Assembly (NCBI GenBank): GCA_023410535.1
Contig: JAEYPR010000008.1
Span: 1-44,960 of the forward strand
Source of the DNA: Bacillota bacterium
GTDB lineage: Bacteria > Bacillota > UBA4882 > UBA8346
Length of the DNA stretch: 44,960 bases
Direction of reading: 5' to 3'
This document shows, one piece after another, positions 15,569 to 23,386 of the stretch (the first letter of the stretch is position 1; each line of letters opens with the position of its first letter). The translations under genes and the position numbers were made by a program. The notes below the pieces were generated by a model. That model was not told the origin of the DNA and searched no databases. It worked only from the letters and a program-made list of their open reading frames with translations.

Positions 15569-16789
15569 ATGAAAGAAGTTCAAATTAACGAAAGGTTACC
15601 ATTAACGAAAGCCATTCCTCTCGGTGTGCAACACTTGTTTGCGATGACAGGGGCCACAATTCTTGTTCCGTTCCTCGTCGGATTGAGTCCCGCTACCGCT
15701 TTGTTCTGTTCAGGGCTTGGAACCATCGTATTTTTACTGCTAACCGGCAGCAAAGTTCCTGCCTATCTCGGTTCGTCGTTCGCCTTCATTGCGAGTTTAA
15801 CCGTTTTTGTTAAAGATCAGCATAATTTAGGCGGAGCGATGGCGGGAGTTTTATCCGTAGGTCTAGCCTATGTTATCATCTATTTTATCCTCAGTATTTT
15901 TGGTACCAAATGGATTAATAAATTGATTCCTCCCGTCGTTGCCGGAAGCGTTGTGGCAATTATCGGATTAAGCCTGACTCCCGTGGCTATTCAAATGGCC
16001 GGTGCGAATTGGACCGTCGCCATCTTCACTTTGGCGGTAGCAATTTTAGTCAGCACATACGGTAAAGGATTTTCGAAAGTCATCCCCGTCCTGATTGCGA
16101 TTGTGGCGGGATATGTCCTCGCCGGGTTTATGGGATTAGTTGATTCAGCCAAGATTATAGCATCGTTTCAAACTCCATTTGTGCTGCCATTCAGCAGTTT
16201 CGGGACAATCCATTTAGATATGGGCGCCATTATTACATTCGCTCCGTTAGCGCTCATTACATTAATTGAAGATTTAGGTCATATGATGATCCTTGGAAAC
16301 ATCACCCGTACCAATATCATCGAAGACCCGGGATTCGATAAAGTTGTGCTCGGAAATGGTTTAGCAACCGGTATCGCCAGTTTATTCGGCGGCGTTCCGT
16401 TGACAACCTATGCGGAAAATATCGGCGTATTGGCAATTACCAAAGTATATAGTTCATTAAATCTATGGATTGCGGCGATCGCAGCCATCATCTTAAGTAC
16501 TTTTAACCCCTTGCAGGCATTGATTATGTCGATTCCATCCGCAGTAATGGGCGGCGTAGTGATTCTGTTATTCGGAATGATCGGCGCAGCCGGTCTCCGC
16601 ACGTTGATCGAAGCGAAAGTGGATTTCTCCCAAAACAAAAACCTGATCATTGCCGCCATCATCTTCGCTATTGGTATCGGGTTGGCGAATCATGGGATTA
16701 TGTACGCTACGCTAGCAGGAATTTTCTTAAATCTGGTCCTCAAAGATGAACCTGAAAACGTCTCGGATCCCACTGAAAAAGCCGCCTAA
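15569..16789 (+). CDS. pyrP: Uracil permease (NCS2 family)
   Basis: A 406-residue membrane transporter of the nucleobase-cation symporter-2 family with about 12-14 hydrophobic segments. It opens with ERLPLTKAIPLGVQHLFAMTGATILVP, typical of uracil permeases, and carries the NCS2 signature AENIGVLAITK. The PyrR attenuator upstream makes uracil the likely substrate rather than xanthine. The ATG at 15569 follows a perfect AGGAGGAG; an upstream ATG (15530) lies in the same frame but is less likely. It is a single-gene unit with its own terminator. Confidence 0.93.
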   Translation: MKEVQINERLPLTKAIPLGVQHLFAMTGATILVPFLVGLSPATALFCSGLGTIVFLLLTGSKVPAYLGSSFAFIASLTVFVKDQHNLGGAMAGVLSVGLAYVIIYFILSIFGTKWINKLIPPVVAGSVVAIIGLSLTPVAIQMAGANWTVAIFTLAVAILVSTYGKGFSKVIPVLIAIVAGYVLAGFMGLVDSAKIIASFQTPFVLPFSSFGTIHLDMGAIITFAPLALITLIEDLGHMMILGNITRTNIIEDPGFDKVVLGNGLATGIASLFGGVPLTTYAENIGVLAITKVYSSLNLWIAAIAAIILSTFNPLQALIMSIPSAVMGGVVILLFGMIGAAGLRTLIEAKVDFSQNKNLIIAAIIFAIGIGLANHGIMYATLAGIFLNLVLKDEPENVSDPTEKAA

Positions 16790-16821
16790 ATAAGAAAGTA
16801 ATTCGCTCTGACAAAACAAAA

Positions 16822-16860
16822 AAACAGCCGAACAGGATTCGCTCCGCTCGGCTGTTTTTG
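16822..16860 (+). terminator. Terminator of pyrP
   Basis: AAACAGCCGA (16822-16831) pairs with TCGGCTGTTT (16848-16857) and a T-rich tail follows. The stem is 10 bp and perfect. Confidence 0.9.
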
Positions 16861-16893
16861 TTTATGATCGATTCGGTTATCGGTGAAAAATAT

Positions 16894-16922
16894 TTGTGAC
16901 GTTTCTCACATAATAATATTGT
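16894..16922 (+). promoter_or_regulatory. Promoter with CRP/FNR-like palindrome
   Basis: TGTGA-CGTTTC-TCACA (16895-16910) is an exact TGTGA-N6-TCACA palindrome. It overlaps a possible -35 (TTGTGA, 16894-16899) that lies 17 nt before TATTGT (16917-16922). The downstream gene starts at 17000. A CRP/FNR-family or Rex-type regulator is plausible; the overlap with -35 suggests repression. Confidence 0.45.
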
Positions 16923-16999
16923 CGCGAACCCGATTGGCAGGAAATTTTCTCCGGAAATCGAAGTAGTCTTAAAAAATTGTCTGATAAAGGAATCTGACT

Positions 17000-17785
17000 A
17001 TGAAAATTACCTTTTTAGGAACTTGCGGCGGTACGGAGCCGATGCCGGGCCGCAAACACAGTTCGTTCACCTTTGAGATTGACGAGAACCTATACTGGTT
17101 TGACGCAGGCGAAAGCTGTTCCTACACCGCCCATCTCCTCGGGATCGATCTCTTGAATACCCAAGCCATTTTCATCTCCCATACCCATATGGATCATATC
17201 GGCGGACTGCCCAATCTCTTGTGGAATATCCGGAAACTGACGAGTATCTCCGATGAAGGCGCCTCCAAAATGGCCGGCAGGATCGTTCCGATTCACCTTC
17301 CCGACCCGGAGGTCTGGAACGGCGTCTGGAAGATCTTACGGGGAACCGAAGGCGGTTACGCCACCAACTTTGGGTTGGAACCCATCACTTATCAGGATGG
17401 GCAGATTTATCAGGATCAGACGCTGACCGTCACTGCCCGTCACAATCTGCACCTTGGCGAACCGCCGGTCGGGAGCCGTTGGCGTTCGTTTTCATTTCAG
17501 ATCAAAGCTGAAAACAAAACCGTGGTTTATTCAGGAGACCTCCAAAGCATTCAAGAGCTTGAGCCTTGGATCGACTCCGCCGACCTGATTATGTTTGAAA
17601 CCGGGCACCATCAACCGGAAGCGGTTTGTCAATTTTTACAAGGCCGTCATTTTAAAGGACAATTAGCCTTTGTTCATCACGGCCGGGCCATTTTGGAGAA
17701 CCCACAAGCGGAATTGGCAAAAGCCCGAACCATACTGGGTAATAATGTTTTCATTAGCGAAGACGGCATGAGTATCAACCTATAA
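17000..17785 (+). CDS. MBL-fold metallo-hydrolase, RNase Z-like
   Basis: A 261-residue metallo-beta-lactamase-fold enzyme. The metal site is SHTHMDHIGG (His61, His63, Asp65, His66), with further ligands likely in TVTARHNLH, VVYSGDLQ and FVHHGR. The start MKITFLGTCGG and the general layout resemble RNase Z/ElaC and related phosphodiesterases, but the elongated exosite arm of tRNase Z is not obvious, so a different phosphoester substrate is possible. It is monocistronic and preceded by a CRP-like palindrome. Confidence 0.85.
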   Translation: MKITFLGTCGGTEPMPGRKHSSFTFEIDENLYWFDAGESCSYTAHLLGIDLLNTQAIFISHTHMDHIGGLPNLLWNIRKLTSISDEGASKMAGRIVPIHLPDPEVWNGVWKILRGTEGGYATNFGLEPITYQDGQIYQDQTLTVTARHNLHLGEPPVGSRWRSFSFQIKAENKTVVYSGDLQSIQELEPWIDSADLIMFETGHHQPEAVCQFLQGRHFKGQLAFVHHGRAILENPQAELAKARTILGNNVFISEDGMSINL

Positions 17786-17795
17786 ACTTGCAAAT

Positions 17796-19595
17796 TCAAT
17801 ATTTGCTGAATTCAAAGTCATCGCTGGCGACTCTGGCCCTGCTTTTGGGGTCAGATAGTTTTTTACCGTTGGTCAGACGTTTGTTCGCCTCTTGTTTCAA
17901 CTCGGCTAACTCTTCCAATTCAAAACGACTGCCTTGTTTCAGTTGAAACTTGCTGACTTGTTCCTTCAGAAGCGCAGCTTGACTTGCCAATTCCTCACTA
18001 GCGGACGCGCTCTCTTCCGAAGTGGCGGAATTGGTTTGCACCACTTGCGACACTTGGGTGATTCCCTGATTGATTTGGGAAATTCCGGTGGCTTGCTCGT
18101 TGGAAGCACTGGCGATCTCGCCCACGAGATTGGCCACTTGGGCAATATCGGAGACGATCACCCCAAGGGCTTCCGCAGTTTTCGCCGCAATCTTCGTTCC
18201 ACCCTCCGTCTTGCGAATCGATCCTTCGATCATATCCGTCGTTTCTTTGGCTGCGGCTGCCGAACGCGCCGCCAGATTCCGGACTTCTTCAGCGACGACC
18301 GCAAAACCTTTTCCGTATTGTCCCGCCCGGGCCGCCTCAACCGCGGCATTTAACGCGAGGATATTGGTCTGAAACGCAATTTCCTCAATCACTTTAATGA
18401 TCTTGGAGATATTGGCGGAAGCTTCATTGATCTCTTCCATCGCCCGTAACATCTCATTCATCTGTTCATTTCCCAGAACCGCGTTGGATTTGGTCGCTTC
18501 GGCCAATTGGTTGGCCTGACTGGCGTTGACTGCGTTTTGTTTGGTCTGGGTTGATAATTCTTCAATCGACGCTGTTAATTCTTCAATGGATGAAGCCTGT
18601 TCGGTTGCGCCTTGCGAAAGGGCCTGACTGGACGACGAGACTTGACGCGCGCCGGCCGCTACTTGCTCCGAGGCGATATTGATATTGGTCATGATCTCAT
18701 TGTTAGTCTCAACCATCTCCATCAGTTTACGACCCAGCAAATCCCGTTCGGAACGGATCGGAACCTCAACCCGGAGATCACCGCTGGCAATTTCTTCGAC
18801 GATACGGGCTTGGGTCCGGATGTTGTCGACCATCCGGCCGAACGCCCCGATCAGCTCGCCAATCTCGTCGCGGCGTTTGTTCGCCACGGTCACTTCAACA
18901 TCGCCTACAGCGATCTTATCAGCCGCTCCCACCAGTTCCTTGATGGGTTGACTGATCATCCGGGAAATGAAGAAACCTAACCCCATTGCTACAACCGCCG
19001 CAATCAAAATCACCACAATCATCATGACAACGGTTCGATTGACCAAAACCGTACTGGCTTCGCTTTTTTCATCCCCGGTTTTGATTTTCAACTCAAATAT
19101 TTTATTAGCCGCCTCATCAATTGCGTCAGAAAGCTCTTGCGCTTCAGTATTGCTAATAAACAGCGCTTGCTGTTCTTGTCCGGCTACTGCCAAATCAATC
19201 GCTCGAGCGGCCACGTCATCATATTGTTTGAGCAATTCATGCAAGGTTGTCAGTTCTTGACGCATCGCCTCCGAATTAACCGTCTTTTCAAACCGTTGGA
19301 GCGCTTGGGCCATTTCCTGCTTACGTACTTTAACTTTTTCAATATATTCCTGGCGTCCGTTCGCGTTGATGCTAATGACTTTCACGAGGTTGATCCGAAT
19401 CCGCTGAAACGCGATCTCCGCCTTCCCGATATCGGCCAATGGTTTTCCGTAATTATTAAACAACACCGTATAATCCGCATCGATCTTTTTGATATTCACG
19501 ATGCCGATCGCCCCGACCAGAACCGTGATCAACACCACCATAATGAATCCCAAGATCAGTTTAGTGCCAATCTTATAGTCATTGATGCCACGCAT
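17796..19595 (-). CDS. Methyl-accepting chemotaxis protein
   Basis: A 599-residue chemoreceptor. TM1 is at about 11-32, followed by a four-helix-bundle type ligand domain (about 33-185) with ADIGKAEIAFQRIRINLVK, TM2 at 188-212, a HAMP domain (213-265) and a second HAMP-like region (266-320). The MA signalling domain (330-545) has the hairpin tip IIKVIEEIAFQTNILALNAAVEAARAG. The C-terminal extension is basic. It signals through CheW and CheA; cheW lies just upstream in the same operon, but no cheA is in the window. The ligand is unknown. Confidence 0.95.
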   Translation of the reverse strand: MRGINDYKIGTKLILGFIMVVLITVLVGAIGIVNIKKIDADYTVLFNNYGKPLADIGKAEIAFQRIRINLVKVISINANGRQEYIEKVKVRKQEMAQALQRFEKTVNSEAMRQELTTLHELLKQYDDVAARAIDLAVAGQEQQALFISNTEAQELSDAIDEAANKIFELKIKTGDEKSEASTVLVNRTVVMMIVVILIAAVVAMGLGFFISRMISQPIKELVGAADKIAVGDVEVTVANKRRDEIGELIGAFGRMVDNIRTQARIVEEIASGDLRVEVPIRSERDLLGRKLMEMVETNNEIMTNINIASEQVAAGARQVSSSSQALSQGATEQASSIEELTASIEELSTQTKQNAVNASQANQLAEATKSNAVLGNEQMNEMLRAMEEINEASANISKIIKVIEEIAFQTNILALNAAVEAARAGQYGKGFAVVAEEVRNLAARSAAAAKETTDMIEGSIRKTEGGTKIAAKTAEALGVIVSDIAQVANLVGEIASASNEQATGISQINQGITQVSQVVQTNSATSEESASASEELASQAALLKEQVSKFQLKQGSRFELEELAELKQEANKRLTNGKKLSDPKSRARVASDDFEFSKY

Positions 19596-19619
19596 TTCAT
19601 TACCCTCCTTGGTATCTTG

Positions 19620-20147
19620 TTAATTTAAATAATCGCCGACCCGGCTTGGATCGATTGGCTCCGAATGAGCGATGGCTGAAACCGGCTCTTCCTTTAGTAA
19701 TTGATCGCAGTCTAAAAGCAACACGACCCCTTTGTCGACTTTGCCGATTCCTTTAATATAACGATTAACTGCCTGGTTTAATTCAGGTGGCGCGACAATT
19801 TCCGTCTCGGGGATCGCCAACACTTCAGCAACGGCATCGACAATAAACCCGACGGCAATCCCCTTCATTTCACAAACAATTACGCAGGTTCGGTCGTTAT
19901 ACTCCCGAAACGACCGTTTGAATCGCAACCGGACATCCATGACCGGGATAATCTTCCCCCGTAAATTAATAATTCCCCGGATATATTCGGGGAGTTCGGG
20001 GAGTTCAGTGATAGATTGCATCCCAATCAGCTCTTTAACATGCTCAATGGCGATTCCATAACATTCGTCGCAAAGCATAAAGGTTAAAAATTGATCTTTT
20101 TGGCTGTCTTCCTCCTGATTTAATTGGTTGCTCAACGCCTTCTCCAC
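19620..20147 (-). CDS. cheW: Chemotaxis coupling protein CheW
   Basis: A 175-residue CheW-like adaptor linking chemoreceptors to CheA. Typical stretches are FLTFMLCDECYGIAIEHVKELIG, then LPEYIRGIINLRGKIIPVMDVRLRF and a C-terminal KGVVLLLDCDQLL. The start is GTG after AAAGGAG. It is followed 24 bp later by the MCP gene, so the pair is one operon. Both termini are slightly longer than in standard CheW. Confidence 0.93.
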   Translation of the reverse strand: MEKALSNQLNQEEDSQKDQFLTFMLCDECYGIAIEHVKELIGMQSITELPELPEYIRGIINLRGKIIPVMDVRLRFKRSFREYNDRTCVIVCEMKGIAVGFIVDAVAEVLAIPETEIVAPPELNQAVNRYIKGIGKVDKGVVLLLDCDQLLKEEPVSAIAHSEPIDPSRVGDYLN

Positions 20148-20739
20148 GCTATCAACTCCTTTTATATAGCTGGTTTGATTTTAATTTTCTTCCTCTTCCC
20201 AAAACGTCTGCGGATTCCCCCAATCGGACCGGAAAAATCGGGTTAACCTTCTCCTTTCTCAAATAATAATGTTAGAAAATGTTTTGGGTAAAAAAGGAAA
20301 ATTGATGAAAGGACACATAAATGTGCTATAATTAATTATCTATGTTCGCTATAGCAATCATCTTATAAATTTTCGATACGCGTTTCACCAAGCGACTTCC
20401 GGGAATCTCTAATCGCTCGCAAGCGTGCGTTTAAGAGAATCATTTCCGAAATCAATATTTGGTATCAGAAAATCCACTCATGTATTTATATTGGGGCGTT
20501 TTTTCGCCACAATCTCCGATACTTCGACTGGCTTACTGGAGCATCGTCTAAGTACTGCCACTAAAATTTCCTTCAAACAATTAACAACCAAGTTTTTCTT
20601 CACTATTGCCAACAATAGGTATTGTGGCGTTTGAGTGGAATGCACTAGGATTAATTTTCTGAAATCATCAAGCGAAGTAACATAAGAAATTTACTCTATT
20701 TTATTATATCTCTGATATCAGAGGAGGTCAAGATGCTAT
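20148..20739. other. Gene-free region between divergent cheW and XRE genes
   Basis: About 590 bp with no convincing gene. It contains the AT palindrome ATAATTAATTAT (20328-20339), a possible sigma-28-like cheW promoter on the minus strand (20222-20246), and two copies of an ATTGnGGCGTTT motif (about 20490 and 20621). The 69-codon plus-strand frame at 20425-20634 has no RBS or recognisable features. Confidence 0.4.
20710..20723. promoter_or_regulatory. 14-bp perfect palindrome, operator candidate
   Basis: CTCTGATATCAGAG is perfectly self-complementary and lies directly before the RBS (GGAGGT) of the XRE gene. Its place suits autoregulation by that repressor. Confidence 0.5.
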
Positions 20740-21189
20740 TTGGATAACCGAATCGATTTGTCTGAAATCAGTTTCCGTTTGAAGCAAATTCGGACTCAAT
20801 TAGGACTCACCCCAAAACAAATATTCGAACAAACAGGCATTTCAACAGGGAATTTAAGTGAACTTGAAAATGGGAAATATCCGCCTTCAGCCAAAACCCT
20901 TATTCTGTTATCAGAGTTATACGACGTATCGATTGATTGGATTTTGCAAGGCACCAAGTATCATAATACCGCCACTCCCCCAACCGGCGACGTGGCGGCA
21001 ATCACCATCCCAAACGCTGAAATTATGGGGTTTTTTCGCAAAATTGCAACCAAATGGCTCCAGGGCGATCGCGATCTTCAAGGATGGATCCTCGTTCAGT
21101 TGCGTTTGGCATTTCCACAGATTGCCGCCGAACTCCACCAAGAAATGCAAAAGGAAGCTACGGGAGAGATTGCTCCAGTTAAGTCTTGA
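20740..21189 (+). CDS. XRE-family HTH regulator
   Basis: A 149-residue protein with an N-terminal Cro/CI-type HTH (RLKQIRTQLGLTPKQIFEQT, then GNLSELENGKYPPSAKTL) ending in VSIDWILQG at about residue 66. A C-terminal half of about 80 residues (MGFFRKIATKWLQGDRDLQGW, FPQIAAELHQEM) is predicted helical and unrecognised. The start is TTG at 20740. An ATG at 20733, better spaced from GGAGGT, opens a four-codon frame that overlaps it and could damp translation. No target gene is adjacent, so it may control only itself or distant genes. Confidence 0.78.
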   Translation: MDNRIDLSEISFRLKQIRTQLGLTPKQIFEQTGISTGNLSELENGKYPPSAKTLILLSELYDVSIDWILQGTKYHNTATPPTGDVAAITIPNAEIMGFFRKIATKWLQGDRDLQGWILVQLRLAFPQIAAELHQEMQKEATGEIAPVKS

Positions 21190-21195
21190 AAAGCA

Positions 21196-21240
21196 AAAGC
21201 TCTCAGCAATTATCGAAAATCGATAATTGCTGAGAGCTTT
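21196..21240 (-). terminator. Very long perfect hairpin between convergent genes
   Basis: Arms of 21 bp (21196-21216 and 21220-21240) are perfectly complementary with a 3-nt loop, and four more pairs form after one bulge. On the minus strand TTTTGCTTTTC follows, so it can terminate the DUF1992 transcript; on the plus strand it lies just after the XRE stop. Confidence 0.75.
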
Positions 21241-21273
21241 GCTGATAAATTGAACACGCCCTTTTTGGCTCCG

Positions 21274-21603
21274 TCATTTCCGGTGCCGTTCCCGTCGCTC
21301 CATCAGGATCCGATAACGTAAATTCATTGTTAGCAACTTCTTTTGGAGTTCCGCCCGGTCTTCCGCTGCGGTGCTGCGGGCGATCAAATCTTCTACCGCC
21401 AGGATTTCCTGCTTCAACTCCATTTCTTCCGGAAGGAAGCCGTTGTTCTTCAAGAGTGTATAACCCGCCCGCAATTCGGGCGGGACATGAGCCAAATCGT
21501 CCAACTGCAACGGTTGGCCCATTCCCGGCAGGTTATCCAGTTCGCCTTTGACAATCGCCTCGCAAATCTTCGCTTCGGCCTGCATCCGCCAGAAATCGCT
21601 CAT
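21274..21603 (-). CDS. DUF1992 (DnaJ-homologue C28-like) protein
   Basis: A 109-residue soluble protein of the DUF1992 family. The signature EAKICEAIVKGELDNLPGMG followed by QPLQLDD and VPPELRAGYTLLKNNGFLPEE is clear. A basic coiled-coil-like C-terminus ends in RERHRK. The family is widespread; its function is unknown, and no J domain is present here. It is separated by about 80 bp from the upstream GNAT gene on the same strand. Confidence 0.9.
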   Translation of the reverse strand: MSDFWRMQAEAKICEAIVKGELDNLPGMGQPLQLDDLAHVPPELRAGYTLLKNNGFLPEEMELKQEILAVEDLIARSTAAEDRAELQKKLLTMNLRYRILMERRERHRK

Positions 21604-21684
21604 GTTGCCTCACTGAACTCTCACTTATATACCTACCGCAATACTTTTAAACCCCTGAATCCCGCCCAACCGGTTCGAGGTCAG

Positions 21685-22239
21685 CTACGCCTCCGCTCTT
21701 ACTATCCCGTACATCTCGCAATCCACCAGTTCTTGCTGGTTGTTCATATGATATTTGCGCAGCCGTCCTTCATACTGCAGTCCCGCTTTTTGCATCACTT
21801 TGCCAGAAGCGGGGTTGGCGATATGATGGATCGCCTGAACCCGCTGCATCCCTACCGTTTCGAAGAGATGCCGGATCAGACCTTTTAACGCTTCTGTCAT
21901 GATTCCTTGATTCCAATACGCTTTGGACATGCAATAACCCACCTCGCACCGTTGGTGGAGATTGGAGATTTCCACAATAGAGATCGAGCCGATCAGTTTC
22001 CGGCCGGTTTTGAGCATGATTGCCCATTGATAACTCTCCAGGTTTTCATAGGATTCGATCCATCCCCCGATCACCCGTTGGGTGATCGCCCGGTTGCCAT
22101 GGGGCAGCCAGGACAAATAGCGGGTCACCTCCGGATCGCTGGCCCAATTCTGATACATATCATCGATGTCATCCATGGTAAAGCGACGCAGGATTAAACG
22201 TTCGGTTTCCAGCGGGACGGTGCCGGTATGATTCAACAT
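21685..22239 (-). CDS. GNAT N-acetyltransferase (RimJ/RimL-type)
   Basis: A 184-residue acetyl-CoA-dependent acyltransferase. It starts with the RimJ/L-type LETERLILRRFTMDDIDDMYQNW and has the acetyl-CoA-binding region CEVGYCMSKAYWNQGIMTEA, then VQAIHHIANPASGKVMQKAGLQYEGRLRKY. Substrates of such proteins include ribosomal protein N-termini and amino groups of small molecules; none can be assigned. The RBS AAGGAG overlaps the end of a tiny upstream ORF. Confidence 0.9.
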   Translation of the reverse strand: MLNHTGTVPLETERLILRRFTMDDIDDMYQNWASDPEVTRYLSWLPHGNRAITQRVIGGWIESYENLESYQWAIMLKTGRKLIGSISIVEISNLHQRCEVGYCMSKAYWNQGIMTEALKGLIRHLFETVGMQRVQAIHHIANPASGKVMQKAGLQYEGRLRKYHMNNQQELVDCEMYGIVRAEA

Positions 22240-22244
22240 GTTTA

Positions 22245-22334
22245 TTACTCCTTATCGCGACGGGTCTGACTGGGATGACCCGGATTCTCGCATAACAATT
22301 TGCGCCATCGTTTCCAAATATATTTCTGTTTCAT
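22245..22334 (-). CDS. Possible 29-residue basic small protein
   Basis: An ATG at 22334 follows AGAAGGA by 9 nt and opens a 29-codon frame (MKQKYIWKRWRKLLCENPGH, then a short basic tail) ending in TAA 22245-22247. The end of this frame forms the RBS of the GNAT gene, 5 bp from its ATG, the arrangement expected of translational coupling. The peptide is strongly basic and Trp-rich. It resembles no family I know; it could be a leader peptide or chance. Confidence 0.3.
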   Translation of the reverse strand: MKQKYIWKRWRKLLCENPGHPSQTRRDKE

Positions 22335-22456
22335 TCGTTTCGTTCCTTCTAACCGTATCCATTGCAAATCGGTTCTCGCCGGCTCCATCGTGGCACCCAA
22401 CCCGGCAAAACCTTCAAACCCACTTTCGTTGCTACTCGATTACAAACTTTCAACCC

Positions 22457-23242
22457 TCAAATACTTATCGCTTCCTTCAACACCCGGTAAAACTCCTCCC
22501 GCGCCTGCCGTTCCTTCCAGGGAGTATGCCCGCAACGCTCCAAGCGAATCATTTTAAAATTTTTCAAAACCGCCTGCAGCGGTAGCGCTACCCCATCCGC
22601 CGGATGAGGGTCGTAATCACCATGAACCGCCACAACCGGGCATTGAATCCGGCGGCCTTCCTGTAATAGCTCCCCACTCCACCGCAGCTCTTGCAGTTCC
22701 ACCATCACCGACTCAAAAATTTCCGGTTGAAATTTACCCGTTTCCACCTCGTCCGGTAACGGATCGAACGAATCCACCCGCGCCATTAACTTGCCGAAAT
22801 TGGCGAAGATCGCCGTTTTATCCGCAACTTCCGGGTTATTCAACGCCTGTTGCCAAAGCTCAACTTGCTTCTGTTCCGCCGTGGTCAGCCGCTCCCGCCG
22901 GGTCTGGTTCAATTGCGGCAAGTACTCCGGCGCAAACGGTCCACAGCCGACCAAAATCAACTTCCGCACCCGCTCCGGATAACGGGCGGTAAACAGATAT
23001 CCCAGCCAAGCTCCCCACGAATGCCCAACCACCGTAACCGGCTCAGCCCCAAACTTCCGCAAAACCTCCGCCAACTCCTCAATCTGTCCCGCAATGGTGG
23101 GCATCGTCTGCCAAGGCTCCAACACTCCAAACTCCATCCCCAGCTCCCGCGCCAACATCCCCGCCGACCCCGACGCCCCCGGCCCGCCATGCAACACCGC
23201 CACGGTATAGGGCGGCACCCCACATTTTCGCAATTGCACCAT
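22457..23242 (-). CDS. Alpha/beta hydrolase, proline iminopeptidase-like
   Basis: A 261-residue hydrolase. It has the oxyanion-hole segment VLHGGPGASGS (residues 16-26), the nucleophile elbow VVGHSWGAWLG with Ser75, an acid in VAVHGDYDPHPADG and the catalytic His in RLERCGHTPWKE. HGGPG is typical of proline iminopeptidases and related esterases, but the cap domain is short (about 55 residues), so the substrate is open. No signal peptide is present, so it is cytoplasmic. Confidence 0.9.
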   Translation of the reverse strand: MVQLRKCGVPPYTVAVLHGGPGASGSAGMLARELGMEFGVLEPWQTMPTIAGQIEELAEVLRKFGAEPVTVVGHSWGAWLGYLFTARYPERVRKLILVGCGPFAPEYLPQLNQTRRERLTTAEQKQVELWQQALNNPEVADKTAIFANFGKLMARVDSFDPLPDEVETGKFQPEIFESVMVELQELRWSGELLQEGRRIQCPVVAVHGDYDPHPADGVALPLQAVLKNFKMIRLERCGHTPWKERQAREEFYRVLKEAISI

Positions 23243-23345
23243 TTCCGTATCCTTGATCCTTTATTTTTCCAAAAGACTTCGACAGCAAGAACACTCTTCC
23301 TGCTTTTGGATCAACACCATATAACTTCAAAATTGGGACAAAACA

Positions 23346-23375
23346 AAAACCACCAGTCGTGTGACTGGCGGTTTT
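23346..23375 (-). terminator. Terminator of the FG-GAP protein gene
   Basis: AAAACCACCAGTC (23346-23358) and GACTGGCGGTTTT (23363-23375) form a 13-bp stem with a GU pair and a 4-nt loop. TTGTTTTG follows on the minus strand. Confidence 0.85.
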
Positions 23376-23386
23376 GACAATTGGGG

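Noticed and set aside
20425..20634. 69-codon plus-strand frame between cheW and the XRE gene
   Set aside because: No RBS, no protein features, and it lies in AT-rich DNA full of short repeats.
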